Shown: in pieces, positions 24,484 to 33,250 of the stretch
How positions within the stretch are numbered: position 1 is the stretch's first letter
Layout of the letters: every line of letters starts with the position of its first letter
NCBI RefSeq assembly: GCF_028823685.1
Contig: NZ_JAPEHZ010000017.1
Coordinates: forward strand, 1 to 41,839
Direction of reading: 5' to 3'
From: Tenacibaculum sp. L6
GTDB lineage: Bacteria; Bacteroidota; Bacteroidia; Flavobacteriales; Flavobacteriaceae
DNA: 41,839 nt
Position numbers and translations under genes: made by a program
The notes under the pieces: model-generated
Database searches by the model: none
The model's input: the letters and a program-made list of their open reading frames with translations, nothing else
What the model was told of the DNA's origin: nothing

Positions 24484-26034
24484 TTACTTTGGATTATAAA
24501 CTGCACAGGGAATAATCATTTCTTCTAACGAAATTCCACCATGCTGATAGGTGTTTTTATAATACTTTACAAAGTGATTGTAGTTATTAGGATAGGCAAA
24601 AAACAAATCTTCTTTGGTGAAAATAAACGGACTGTTAATTGCTACAGTTGGTAAAAATATATCCTTTGGATTTTTAACTGCGTATACATCTTTATCTTCA
24701 TAACTTAAACTTCTACCTGTTTTATAACGTAGGTTTGAGCTGATATTTTTATCACCGATAACTTTGGTAGGATGTTTACAGTTTATCGTACCATGATCAG
24801 TAGTAATAATAAGTTTTTGACCTAATTTTTGCGCCTTTTGAATGATGTCATATAGCGGAGAGTTTTTAAACCAACTTACCGTTAAAGAACGATATGCTTT
24901 ATCATCACCCGCCAATTCTTTAATTACTTCCATTTCAGTTTTAGCATGTGAAAGCATATCAACGAAGTTAAAAACAACAGCTGTTAAATCGTTTTGCTTT
25001 GTTCCGTTGTAATTGTCGGCTAAATCTTTTCCGCTTTTTAGCGAAACAATTTTGTAATATTCATGCTTAATATCTAAACCTAAACGTTTAATTTGATCGT
25101 CTAAAAACTCAGCTTCAAATAAGTTTTTACCACCTTCATCAGTATCATTTTTCCAATCTTTAGGAAATCTTTTTTCCATTTCTGAAGGCATGAGTCCGGA
25201 AAATATCGCATTACGAGCATACTGCGTAGCAGTAGGTAAAATACTGTAATAAGAGTGCTCTTCTTCCTTTTTATAATAATTGTTGATGAATGGCTCTAAA
25301 ACTCGGTATTGATCATAACGAAGATTATCAATTACCACCCATAAAACTCCTTGTTCTTTAGACAAGTTAGGAACGACATAATCTTTAAATAAAGTATGAG
25401 AAAATGTAGGTTTATCGTTGCTAGTTAACCAGTTTTGATACTTCTTTTTAATGAATTTAAAAAACTGAGAATTAGCTTCCGATTTTTGAGATTCTAAAAT
25501 CTCTAACATTCCTGTATCATTAATATCTTCTAATTCAAGCTCCCAGTGTACTAGTTTTTTATAGAGTTCACTCCATTCTTCATAGGAATTCACCATGGCT
25601 AAATCCATTGAGATTTTTCTGAATTCTTGTTGGTAGTTTGAAGTGGTTTTTTCTGAAACTAAACGAGAATGATCTAAATTCTTTTTTAAACTCAATAATA
25701 TTTGGTTCGGATTTACTGGCTTAATTAAATAATCAGCAATTTTAGATCCAATAGCTTCTTCCATAAGGTACTCTTCCTCACTTTTGGTAATCATAACTAC
25801 AGGAAGGTTAGGGTTTTTCTGTTTTATTTCAGACAAGGCTTCCAAGCCAGAAATACCTGGCATATTTTCATCTAAAAAAACAATATCAAAATTGTTTTCA
25901 TCAACCATATCAATTGCATCAGCTCCGTTAGTACAAGTAGTTACTTTGTAGTCCTTTTTTTCTAAAAATAATATGTGTGGTTTTAATAAATCTATTTCAT
26001 CATCAACCCAAAGAATATGTATGTTTTTCATCAT
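24484..26034 (-). CDS. porX: PorX, response regulator with PglZ domain (type IX secretion control)
   Basis: A 516-residue two-domain protein. Residues 1-125 form a receiver: ILWVDDEIDLL (acidic pair), FDIVFLDENMPG with the phosphoacceptor Asp, then MITKS and the K of YLIKPVNP. The C-terminal part (about 210-516) is an alkaline phosphatase-like PglZ domain with VVIDNLRYDQYRV, FSGLMPSEME and the metal site TDHGTINCKHP. PorX is a known regulator of type IX secretion in Bacteroidota, working with the histidine kinase PorY and the sigma factor SigP, and its PglZ domain has been reported to be a phosphodiesterase. An in-frame second ATG at 26031 may be the true start (MKNIHILWVDDE). It heads a porX-tsaE-ald unit. 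Confidence 0.94.
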   Translation of the reverse strand: MMKNIHILWVDDEIDLLKPHILFLEKKDYKVTTCTNGADAIDMVDENNFDIVFLDENMPGISGLEALSEIKQKNPNLPVVMITKSEEEYLMEEAIGSKIADYLIKPVNPNQILLSLKKNLDHSRLVSEKTTSNYQQEFRKISMDLAMVNSYEEWSELYKKLVHWELELEDINDTGMLEILESQKSEANSQFFKFIKKKYQNWLTSNDKPTFSHTLFKDYVVPNLSKEQGVLWVVIDNLRYDQYRVLEPFINNYYKKEEEHSYYSILPTATQYARNAIFSGLMPSEMEKRFPKDWKNDTDEGGKNLFEAEFLDDQIKRLGLDIKHEYYKIVSLKSGKDLADNYNGTKQNDLTAVVFNFVDMLSHAKTEMEVIKELAGDDKAYRSLTVSWFKNSPLYDIIQKAQKLGQKLIITTDHGTINCKHPTKVIGDKNISSNLRYKTGRSLSYEDKDVYAVKNPKDIFLPTVAINSPFIFTKEDLFFAYPNNYNHFVKYYKNTYQHGGISLEEMIIPCAVYNPK

Positions 26035-26216
26035 AATTTTTCATTAAATTTTTACTAAAACAAAATCGTTGTCATAGTAGACTATACAGTAAATAACGTC
26101 TAAAAGGAGTTTTGTTGCGTTTTTAAAAGCTAAAAATACGTTAATTAAACGCTCGTTAATTTGGTTTTGTTGATAAATTATGATTTTTTTGTTTAAAATT
26201 CAAGGAATTATACATT

Positions 26217-27400
26217 TTGAAGAAATCGACAACCAATAAATTAAAGATAATTAACGACCCGATTTACGGATTTATCTCAATACCAAACTCACTAATTTTT
26301 GACATTATAGAGCATCCATACTTTCAGAGATTACGTAGAGTAACTCAAATGGGATTGTCAAATTTGGTGTATCCAGGGGCGAATCACACACGTTTTCATC
26401 ATGCGATTGGTTGTATGCACTTAATGCAGAAAGCAGTTCGTGTATTGCGCGTAAAAAATGTTGAAATTTCTGAAGATGAAGCGAATGCTTTATACATAGC
26501 TATTTTACTGCACGATATTGGTCATGGAGCTTTTTCACACGCATTAGAGCATAGTATTGTAAACGGAATTACTCATGAAGAGATTTCTTTAAAGTTTATG
26601 AAAGCTATAAATGAGGAGTTTGACGGAAAATTAAGTTTAGCCATTGAAGTTTTTGAAGGAAAACATCCACGTAAATTTTTATATCAACTAATATCAAGTC
26701 AATTAGATATTGATAGATTAGATTATTTAAAAAGAGATAGTTTTTATACTGGTGTTGCTGAAGGTAATATTTCTTCTGATCGCTTAATTGCGATGATGAA
26801 TGAGGTAGACAATGAATTGGTAATAGAACAAAAAGGAATTTATTCTGTTGAAAAATTCATTATTGCACGTCGTTTAATTTAGTTAGTATCTTAAAACGAG
26901 CAAAAGACTTAGCCACAAAAGGAGTGGAGCTGCCAGCAAGTTCAGCATTAAAATACTTTTTGTATAATCAAATAACTAGTGAAAATTTCTCAGGTAAAAC
27001 CTTACAAATATTTTCTGAGTTAGATGATTATGACATCTTTTCGGCTATCAAAGAATGGAAAAATCACGAAGATTTTGTGTTATCTACCTTAGCTAAGAAA
27101 ATTATAGATAGAAATCTTTTAAGAATTGAAATCCAAGAGAAACCATTTTCAGAAGAATATATTGAAAAAAGAAGAAAAAAACTTCAAAAGCTAGTAAACC
27201 TAACCGATGAAGAGTTAGAGTATTTTGTTTTTTCAAATAAAATTAAACATCAAGCCTATAATTCTGATAAGCCTATAAAAATTTACACAAAAAAAGGTAA
27301 GTTAAAAGATATTGCAAAAGCATCTGATCAACTAAATTTGAAAGCGTTAACGAAGCCTGTAGTAAAGCATTATCTGTGTTATCCTAAAAAAATCACCTAG
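26217..27400 (+). pseudogene. HD-domain phosphohydrolase broken by a small internal deletion
   Basis: The first frame (26217-26882) starts with TTG and reads KLKIINDPIYGFISIP, HTRFHHAIGCMHLM, then LLHDIGHGAFSHALEH (the HD site at about residues 99-103), LDIDRLDYLKRDSFYTG and EKFIIARRLI, followed by TAG. Another frame resumes at once with LVSILKRAKDLATKGVELPA and runs to 27400. In the intact dNTPase-like family about 17 residues (usually containing YWQVYLHK-type sequence) separate these two parts. The size of the gap and the frame change fit a deletion of about 49 or 52 bp near 26880. The family hydrolyses nucleotides; the substrate is not known. A TTG start is used because no ATG lies upstream in frame. 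Confidence 0.85.
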
Positions 27401-27451
27401 ACTAATTACTAGAAACAAATACGAATGGAGAGGTAATTGAACAAAAATAAT

Positions 27452-27459
27452 TACTTTTG
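27452..27459 (+). promoter_or_regulatory. Putative lpxD promoter -7 element
   Basis: TACTTTTG is a perfect TAnnTTTG match, only six bases before the lpxD ATG at 27466. If used, the leader would be very short or absent. No well-spaced -33 TTG is visible. It marks the likely start of the lipid A gene transcript. Confidence 0.55.
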
Positions 27460-27465
27460 CACTTA

Positions 27466-28506
27466 ATGAAATTTACAGCACAACAAATAGCCGATATTTT
27501 AGAGGGAGAGATTGTAGGAAACCCAGAAGCTGAAGTATCTAAACTTTCCAAGATAGAAGAAGGTACCTTGGGGTCATTAACCTTTTTATCTAATCCGAAA
27601 TATAATTCATATATCTATTCAACAAAGGCTACAGTAGCCATTGTTAATAAAAGTTTTGTTCCTGAAAAGGAAATAGAAACAACTTTAATCAAGGTTGAAA
27701 ATGCATACAAATCATTTTCAAAACTGTTAGAGTTTTATAACGAAGTGAAAAACAATAAAGTAGGGAGAGAAAATCCTCACTTTATGGCAGATTCTGTGAC
27801 TATTGGAGATAATGAATACATTGGAGCTTATGCTTACATAGGTGAAAATGTGGTGCTTGGAAATAATGTGAAAATTTATCCGAACTCTTATATTGGAGAC
27901 AATGTAGTTATTGGAGACAATACGGTTGTTTTCGCAGGAGTAAAAATTTATTCAGAAACAGTTATAGGTAAGAATTGTAAGATTCACTCAGGAACAGTAA
28001 TAGGTGCAGATGGATTTGGTTTTGCTCCTGATGAAAATGGAGAGTATAAAGCAATTCCACAGATTGGAAACGTTATTATAGAAGATAATGTTGATGTGGG
28101 ATCGAATTCAACCATAGATAGAGCAACTTTGGGTTCAACAATTATTCGTAAAGGAGTAAAGTTAGATAACCAAATTCAAATAGCTCACAATGTTGAGATA
28201 GGAAAAAATACCGTAATAGCTTCTCAAACAGGAATTGCAGGTTCTTCAAAAATAGGAGAAAACTGTATGATTGGAGGTCAAGTAGGTATTGTTGGACACA
28301 TTACTATTGGAAATAATGTAAAAATCCAAGCGCAAGCAGGAATAGGAAAAAGTTTAAAAGATGACGAAGTTGTTCAGGGGTCTCCTGCCTTCGGATATTC
28401 TGACTATAGTAAATCGTATGTACACTTTAAAAACTTACCAAAGTTAGCAACAACAGTACATAAAATAGAAAAAGAGTTGAATGCTCAAAATTTAAACAAT
28501 GAGTAA
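27466..28506 (+). CDS. lpxD: UDP-3-O-acylglucosamine N-acyltransferase LpxD
   Basis: Third step of lipid A synthesis, adding an N-linked acyl chain to UDP-3-O-acyl-glucosamine. The 346-residue protein has an N-terminal uridine-binding domain (about 1-100, with GTLGSLTFLSNPKY), a left-handed beta-helix of hexapeptide repeats (IGDNEYIGAYAYIGENVVLG, VVIGDNTVVFAGVKI), GADGFGFAP, and IAHNVEIGKNT with the catalytic His. A C-terminal helix follows. The ATG at 27466 is used; an upstream TTG at 27457 lies within the -7 box and is rejected. It overlaps lpxC/fabZ by eight bases. Confidence 0.96.
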   Translation: MKFTAQQIADILEGEIVGNPEAEVSKLSKIEEGTLGSLTFLSNPKYNSYIYSTKATVAIVNKSFVPEKEIETTLIKVENAYKSFSKLLEFYNEVKNNKVGRENPHFMADSVTIGDNEYIGAYAYIGENVVLGNNVKIYPNSYIGDNVVIGDNTVVFAGVKIYSETVIGKNCKIHSGTVIGADGFGFAPDENGEYKAIPQIGNVIIEDNVDVGSNSTIDRATLGSTIIRKGVKLDNQIQIAHNVEIGKNTVIASQTGIAGSSKIGENCMIGGQVGIVGHITIGNNVKIQAQAGIGKSLKDDEVVQGSPAFGYSDYSKSYVHFKNLPKLATTVHKIEKELNAQNLNNE

Positions 28507-29890
28507 GAAACAAAAAACAATACAAAACGAAATAACATTATCAGGTGTAGGGTTACACACAGGTAATCAAGTTACAATGGTTTTTAAACCAGCTCCAGAA
28601 AACCACGGATTTGCTTTTAAGCGTGTAGACCTAGAAGGAAGTCCAATAATTGAAGCAAAAGCTGAATACGTAACAAATACACAAAGAGGTACAAACCTTG
28701 AAAAAAACGGAGTTCAAATTCAAACATCTGAGCACGTATTAGCTGCTGCAGTAGGCTTAGATATTGATAATTTACTTATTGAAGTTAACGCTTCAGAACC
28801 ACCAATTATGGATGGTTCTTCAAAGTTTTTTATTGAAGCATTAGAAGAAGCAGGAATTGTAGAGCAAGAGGCTGAAATAGAAGAGTATGTTGTAAAAGAA
28901 ATTATTTCGTACAAAGACGAAGTAACTGGAAGCGAAATTATTTTAATGCCAGCTGATGAGTACCAAATTACTACTATGGTAGATTTCGGAACTAAAATTT
29001 TAGGAACTCAAAATGCTACTTTAGACAAAATTTCTGATTTTAAAGACGAAATTTCAGCAGCAAGAACATTCAGTTTCTTACACGAAATTGAAACTTTATT
29101 AGAGAATGATTTAATTAAAGGAGGAGATTTAAATAATGCTATTGTTTATGTTGATAAAGAGTTGTCAGACAGTACAATGCAAAAACTTAAAAAAGCCTTT
29201 AATAAAGAAAACATAACCGTAAAACCTAACGGAGTGTTAGATAACTTAACGTTGCATTGGGCTAATGAAGCTGCACGTCATAAGTTGTTAGATGTTATTG
29301 GAGACCTAGCTTTAACAGGAACTCGTATTAAAGGTAAGGTAATTGCTAACAAACCAGGGCATTCAGTAAATACTACATTTGCTAAAAAGTTGGCTAAAAT
29401 CATTAAACAAGAGAAAAGAAACAACGTTCCTACTTTTGATTTAAACCAACCACCATTAATGGATATTCATAAAATCATGGATATCTTACCTCACAGACCA
29501 CCATTTTTATTAATTGATAGAATTATTGAACTATCTGACAAACATGTGGTTGGAATGAAAAATGTTACGATGAATGAAGATTTCTTCGTAGGACATTTTC
29601 CAGGAGCACCTGTAATGCCAGGGGTTTTACAAGTAGAAGCAATGGCACAATGTGGTGGAGTTTTAGTATTAAACACAGTACCAGATCCTGAAAATTACTT
29701 AACATATTTCATGAAAATGGACAATGTAAAGTTCAAACAGAAAGTATTACCAGGAGATACATTAATATTTAAGAGTGAATTAATAACGCCGATAAGAAGA
29801 GGTATTGCTCATATGCAAGCATATGCTTATGCTAATGGTAAGCTGGTTTGTGAAGCAGAATTAATGGCTCAAATTTCAAAAATAAAATAA
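28499..29890 (+). CDS. lpxC/fabZ: Bifunctional LpxC deacetylase / FabZ dehydratase
   Basis: A 463-residue fusion typical of Bacteroidota. Residues 1-305 are LpxC, the zinc deacetylase that commits UDP-3-O-acyl-GlcNAc to lipid A: TLSGVGLHTGNQV, TSEHVLAAAVGLDIDN, MDGSSKFFIEAL, ARTFSFL, HKLLDVIGDLALTG with zinc ligands, and KPGHSVNTTFAK. Residues about 315-463 are FabZ, the beta-hydroxyacyl-ACP dehydratase of fatty acid synthesis: IMDILPHRPPFLLIDRI with the active-site His, and GHFPGAPVMPGVLQVEAMAQ with the active-site Glu. The fusion joins the enzymes that compete for hydroxyacyl-ACP. The gene overlaps lpxD by eight bases and is one base from lpxA. Confidence 0.97.
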   Translation: MSKKQKTIQNEITLSGVGLHTGNQVTMVFKPAPENHGFAFKRVDLEGSPIIEAKAEYVTNTQRGTNLEKNGVQIQTSEHVLAAAVGLDIDNLLIEVNASEPPIMDGSSKFFIEALEEAGIVEQEAEIEEYVVKEIISYKDEVTGSEIILMPADEYQITTMVDFGTKILGTQNATLDKISDFKDEISAARTFSFLHEIETLLENDLIKGGDLNNAIVYVDKELSDSTMQKLKKAFNKENITVKPNGVLDNLTLHWANEAARHKLLDVIGDLALTGTRIKGKVIANKPGHSVNTTFAKKLAKIIKQEKRNNVPTFDLNQPPLMDIHKIMDILPHRPPFLLIDRIIELSDKHVVGMKNVTMNEDFFVGHFPGAPVMPGVLQVEAMAQCGGVLVLNTVPDPENYLTYFMKMDNVKFKQKVLPGDTLIFKSELITPIRRGIAHMQAYAYANGKLVCEAELMAQISKIK

Positions 29891-29891
29891 T

Positions 29892-30677
29892 ATGAACCAA
29901 CCACTTGCGTACGTACACCCTCAAGCAAAAATAGCTCGTAATGTAGTTATTGAGCCTTTTACAACCATTCATGCAAATGTAGAAATAGGTTCAGGAACTT
30001 GGATTGGTTCTAACGTTACAATTATGGAAGGTGCGCGCATCGGTAAAAATTGTCGAATTTTCCCAGGAGCAGTAATCTCTGCAATTCCTCAAGATTTAAA
30101 ATTCAACGATGAAGAAACCACTGTAGAAATAGGTGATAACGTTACTATTAGAGAATGTGTTACCATTAACAGAGGTACTTCTGATAGAATGAAAACAGTT
30201 ATAGGTGACAATTGCTTAATTATGGCATATTGCCACATAGCTCATGATTGTAAAGTGGGAGATAATTGTATTTTTTCAAACAATTCAACGTTAGCGGGTC
30301 ATGTTACTATTGGTGATAATGTAGTTTTAGCAGGTATGGTAGCTGTACACCAGTTTGCCTCTGTAGGAAACCATGCTTTTGTTACTGGAGGATCTTTGGT
30401 TCGTAAAGATGTACCCCCGTTTGTTAAGGCTGCTAGAGAGCCTTTGTCGTATGTGGGTATCAATTCTGTTGGATTACGTAGAAGAGGTTTTACTACTGAA
30501 AAGATTAGAGAAGTTCAAGATGTATACCGAATTTTATTCCAGAAAAATTACAACAACTCACAAGCAATAGATATTATTGAAGCTGAAATGGAGGCTACTT
30601 CTGAGCGTGATGAAATCATTCAGTTTATCAAAGATTCACATCGTGGAATAATGAAAGGATATTTTAAAGCAAATTAA
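29892..30677 (+). CDS. lpxA: UDP-N-acetylglucosamine O-acyltransferase LpxA
   Basis: First step of lipid A synthesis: transfers a 3-hydroxyacyl chain from ACP to UDP-GlcNAc. The 261-residue protein consists of hexapeptide repeats (IGSGTWIGSNVTIMEGARIG, VEIGDNVTIRECVTI, MAYCHIAHDCKVGDN, with the catalytic His in the last, VHQFASVGNHAFVTGG) and a helical C-terminal domain (REPLSYVGINSVGLRRRGF). The length is as in E. coli (262). The gap to lpxC/fabZ is a single base. Chain-length choice cannot be read by eye. Confidence 0.97.
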   Translation: MNQPLAYVHPQAKIARNVVIEPFTTIHANVEIGSGTWIGSNVTIMEGARIGKNCRIFPGAVISAIPQDLKFNDEETTVEIGDNVTIRECVTINRGTSDRMKTVIGDNCLIMAYCHIAHDCKVGDNCIFSNNSTLAGHVTIGDNVVLAGMVAVHQFASVGNHAFVTGGSLVRKDVPPFVKAAREPLSYVGINSVGLRRRGFTTEKIREVQDVYRILFQKNYNNSQAIDIIEAEMEATSERDEIIQFIKDSHRGIMKGYFKAN

Positions 30678-30722
30678 TTAGTAAAATTGCACTTGATTGA
30701 GCAATTATAAAGATCAAAATAA

Positions 30723-31289
30723 ATGGCAACAACATCAGATATTAAAAAAGGATTGTGTATAAAGTTTAATCACGATATCTATAAAATTATTGAGTTTTTA
30801 CATGTGAAACCTGGAAAAGGACCAGCTTTTGTACGTACAAAATTAAAAAGTGTAACTACAGGAAAAATTTTAGATAATACATTTTCTGCAGGACATAAAA
30901 TAGAAGACGTTCGTGTTGAAACTCATAAATTTCAGTATTTATATCCAGAAGGAGATACTTATCATTTCATGAATACTGAAGATTATAACCAAATTACACT
31001 TCAAAAATCAGTATTAGACGCTCCAGATTTAATGAAAGAAGGAGAGGTTGTAACTGTTTTAATTAATACTGAAGATAATATGCCATTATCTGTAGAAATG
31101 CCATCGCATGTTATTTTAGAAGTAACGCATACAGAGCCAGGTGTTAAAGGTAACACAGCAACAAATGCTACTAAACCTGCAACTGTTGAAACAGGCGCTA
31201 GAATTAATGTTCCTTTATTTATTAATGAAGGAGACAAAATAAAAATCGACACGGAAAAAGGCGCATATACAGAGCGAATTAAAGAATAA
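30723..31289 (+). CDS. efp: Translation elongation factor P
   Basis: Relieves ribosome stalling at proline stretches. The 188-residue protein has the three EF-P domains: KOW-like (1-65) with the tip loop HVKPGKGPAFVRTKLKS, whose Lys after PG is the site of modification in other species; an OB domain (about 66-128) with YHFMNTEDYNQ; and a C-terminal OB domain with the signature LEVTHTEPGVKGNTATNATKP. The modification enzymes (epmA/B or others) are not next to it. Its position between lpxA and the second lpxD-like gene is typical of flavobacteria and shows it is co-transcribed with lipid A genes, at least in part. Confidence 0.97.
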   Translation: MATTSDIKKGLCIKFNHDIYKIIEFLHVKPGKGPAFVRTKLKSVTTGKILDNTFSAGHKIEDVRVETHKFQYLYPEGDTYHFMNTEDYNQITLQKSVLDAPDLMKEGEVVTVLINTEDNMPLSVEMPSHVILEVTHTEPGVKGNTATNATKPATVETGARINVPLFINEGDKIKIDTEKGAYTERIKE

Positions 31290-31296
31290 ATATACG

Positions 31297-31326
31297 ATTC
31301 CCGCTCTTTAGCGGGAATTTCTTTTT
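31297..31326 (+). terminator. Terminator after efp, inside the lipid A gene cluster
   Basis: ATTCCCGCT / AGCGGGAAT form a 9-bp stem around CTTT, followed by an interrupted T tract (TTTCTTTTT). It ends four bases before the next gene, so it may be only partly effective and reduce downstream expression. Confidence 0.8.
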
Positions 31327-31330
31327 AAAG

Positions 31331-32251
31331 ATGAAATTCAAACAGCCTCAAACTTTAGAGCAAATAGCTACGTTGTTAAATGTAGAATTTGTGGGAAAAA
31401 ATGATTTTCCTATTTTAGGAATTAATGAAATTCACGTAGTAGAAAAAGGAGATATTGTTTTTGTAGATCACCCTAAATACTACGATAAAGCCTTAAACTC
31501 TGCTGCAACTACTATTTTAATTAATAAAAAAGTAGAATGCCCTGAAGGAAAATCATTATTAATTTCTGATGATCCTTTTAGAGATTTCAATAAAATAACA
31601 AAACATTTCAATCCTTTTATAGCTTCAAAAAGTAGTATTGCTGAGTCGGCTATTATAGGAGAAGGAACAATTATACAACCAAATGTTTTTATTGGTGAAA
31701 ATGTAACGATTGGAAAAAATTGTTTAATTCACGCCAACGTAGCAATCAATAATAACTGCGTAATAGGTGATAATGTTACAATTCACGCCAATACAGTTTT
31801 AGGGGGAGATGCTTTCTATTACAAAAATCGACCAGAAGGTTTTGATAAACTAATTTCTGGAGGTAGAGTAGTACTTGAAGATAATGTAGATTTAGGAGCT
31901 TCTTGTACTATTGATAGAGGAGTAACAGGAGATACATTAATAGGTGCTGGATCAAAAATTGATAACCAAGTTCACATTGGTCACGATACTGTAATCGGTA
32001 AAAAGTGTTTAATTGCAGCGCAAACAGGTATTGCTGGTTGTACTGTTATTGAAGATGAAGTAACAATTTGGGGTCAAGTAGGTATTATTAGTGGATTAAC
32101 TATTGAAAAGGGTACCGTTTTAATGGCACAAACAGGAGTTACAAAATCCTTAAAAAAAGGAGTATACTTCGGAACACCACAGCGTGAATACCGTCAAACT
32201 CTTAGAGAAGTGGTCTATTTAAAGAATGCAACAAATAAAGAAAAAAAGTAA
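31331..32251 (+). CDS. Second LpxD-like hexapeptide acyltransferase
   Basis: A 306-residue paralog of LpxD, shorter than LpxD at 27466-28506. It has an N-terminal domain similar to the uridine-binding part (VVEKGDIVFVDHPKYYDKAL), hexapeptide repeats (VFIGENVTIGKNCLIHANVA, VIGDNVTIHANTVLGGDAF), then GASCTIDRGVTGDTLIG, and VHIGHDTVIGKKC, which keeps the His of the LpxD catalytic loop but has Gly in place of the usual Ala before it. The C-terminal helix is short. It is annotated in relatives as UDP-3-O-(3-hydroxymyristoyl)glucosamine N-acyltransferase. Whether it makes lipid A or acylates another sugar is unknown. It starts only 42 bases after the efp stop. Confidence 0.85.
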   Translation: MKFKQPQTLEQIATLLNVEFVGKNDFPILGINEIHVVEKGDIVFVDHPKYYDKALNSAATTILINKKVECPEGKSLLISDDPFRDFNKITKHFNPFIASKSSIAESAIIGEGTIIQPNVFIGENVTIGKNCLIHANVAINNNCVIGDNVTIHANTVLGGDAFYYKNRPEGFDKLISGGRVVLEDNVDLGASCTIDRGVTGDTLIGAGSKIDNQVHIGHDTVIGKKCLIAAQTGIAGCTVIEDEVTIWGQVGIISGLTIEKGTVLMAQTGVTKSLKKGVYFGTPQREYRQTLREVVYLKNATNKEKK

Positions 32252-32258
32252 CCTAAAA

Positions 32259-32293
32259 TTAATTGTGAAAACACAATTAAAAAGTTATTTTTG
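32259..32293 (+). promoter_or_regulatory. sucD promoter overlapped by an inverted repeat
   Basis: A perfect -7 box TATTTTTG (32286-32293) has a TTG at 32263-32265, 20 bases upstream, which fits the Bacteroidota -33/-7 spacing. A perfect inverted repeat, TTAATTGTG / CACAATTAA around AAAA (32259-32280), covers that -33 TTG. No T-run follows, so it is more like an operator than a terminator. Confidence 0.6.
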
Positions 32294-32325
32294 TCTGTCT
32301 TAAAAAATAAAAAAAAAGCAAACCA

Positions 32326-33198
32326 ATGAGTGTTTTAGTAAATAAAGATTCAAAAATTATAGTTCAAGGTTTTACAGGAAGCGAAGGAACTTTCCACGCT
32401 AGCCAAATGATCGATTACGGAACAAACGTAGTTGGAGGTGTAACACCAGGTAAAGGAGGTCAAGAGCATTTAGGAAAGCCAGTTTTTAATACAGTTGATG
32501 AAGCTGTACAAAAAGCAGGAGCAGATACTTCTATTATTTTTGTACCACCAGCATTTGCTGCTGATGCTATTATGGAAGCTGCTGAAGCAGGAATTAAAGT
32601 AATCATTTGTATTACTGAAGGAATTCCTACTGCTGATATGGTAAAAGTAAAAGCTTATATTGATCAATTAGATTGTACTTTAGTAGGACCTAACTGTCCA
32701 GGAGTAATTACTCCAGAAGAAGCTAAAGTTGGAATTATGCCAGGATTTATCTTCAAAAAAGGTAAAGTAGGTATCGTTTCTAAATCAGGAACTTTAACGT
32801 ATGAAGCTGCTGATCAAGTTGTAAAACAAGGTTACGGAATTACTACAGCTATTGGTATTGGTGGAGATCCAATTATTGGAACTACTACTAAAGAAGCTGT
32901 GGAGTTATTAATGAATGACGATGAAACTGAAGCAATCGTAATGATTGGTGAAATTGGAGGTAACTTAGAAGCTGAAGCTGCTCGTTGGATTAAAGCTGAC
33001 GGTAACCGTAAGCCAGTAGTTGGTTTTATTGCAGGTCAAACTGCTCCAGCTGGTAGAACAATGGGACATGCAGGTGCTATCGTTGGTGGTGCTGATGATA
33101 CTGCTCAAGCAAAAATGAAAATTTTAGCTGAAAATGGAGTTCACGTTGTAGAGTCTCCTGCTAAAATTGGAGAAATGGTAGCTAAAGTTTTAGCATAA
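32326..33198 (+). CDS. sucD: Succinate-CoA ligase, ADP-forming, alpha subunit
   Basis: TCA-cycle enzyme subunit that carries the phosphohistidine. The 290-residue protein has the CoA-binding domain ([20 protein letters not shown], then [18 protein letters not shown]), [30 protein letters not shown], and the active-site His segment [13 protein letters not shown]. The length matches E. coli SucD. The beta subunit gene sucC is not adjacent, as is common in flavobacteria. It has its own promoter and a strong terminator, so it is probably a separate transcript within the cluster. Confidence 0.97.
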   Translation: MSVLVNKDSKIIVQGFTGSEGTFHASQMIDYGTNVVGGVTPGKGGQEHLGKPVFNTVDEAVQKAGADTSIIFVPPAFAADAIMEAAEAGIKVIICITEGIPTADMVKVKAYIDQLDCTLVGPNCPGVITPEEAKVGIMPGFIFKKGKVGIVSKSGTLTYEAADQVVKQGYGITTAIGIGGDPIIGTTTKEAVELLMNDDETEAIVMIGEIGGNLEAEAARWIKADGNRKPVVGFIAGQTAPAGRTMGHAGAIVGGADDTAQAKMKILAENGVHVVESPAKIGEMVAKVLA

Positions 33199-33220
33199 CA
33201 AACTACATACATATTAGAGT

Positions 33221-33250
33221 AAATTCCCGTTTTTAACGGGAATTTATTTT
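33221..33250 (+). terminator. Terminator after sucD
   Basis: AAATTCCCGTT / AACGGGAATTT form an 11-bp stem with a TTT loop, followed by a T-rich run (ATTTTT). The next promoter box starts at 33251, directly after it. Confidence 0.88.

Noticed and set aside
26924..27400. An independent 158-residue protein
   Set aside because: It has no good start signal and matches the C-terminal part of the HD-domain protein whose first part ends just upstream.
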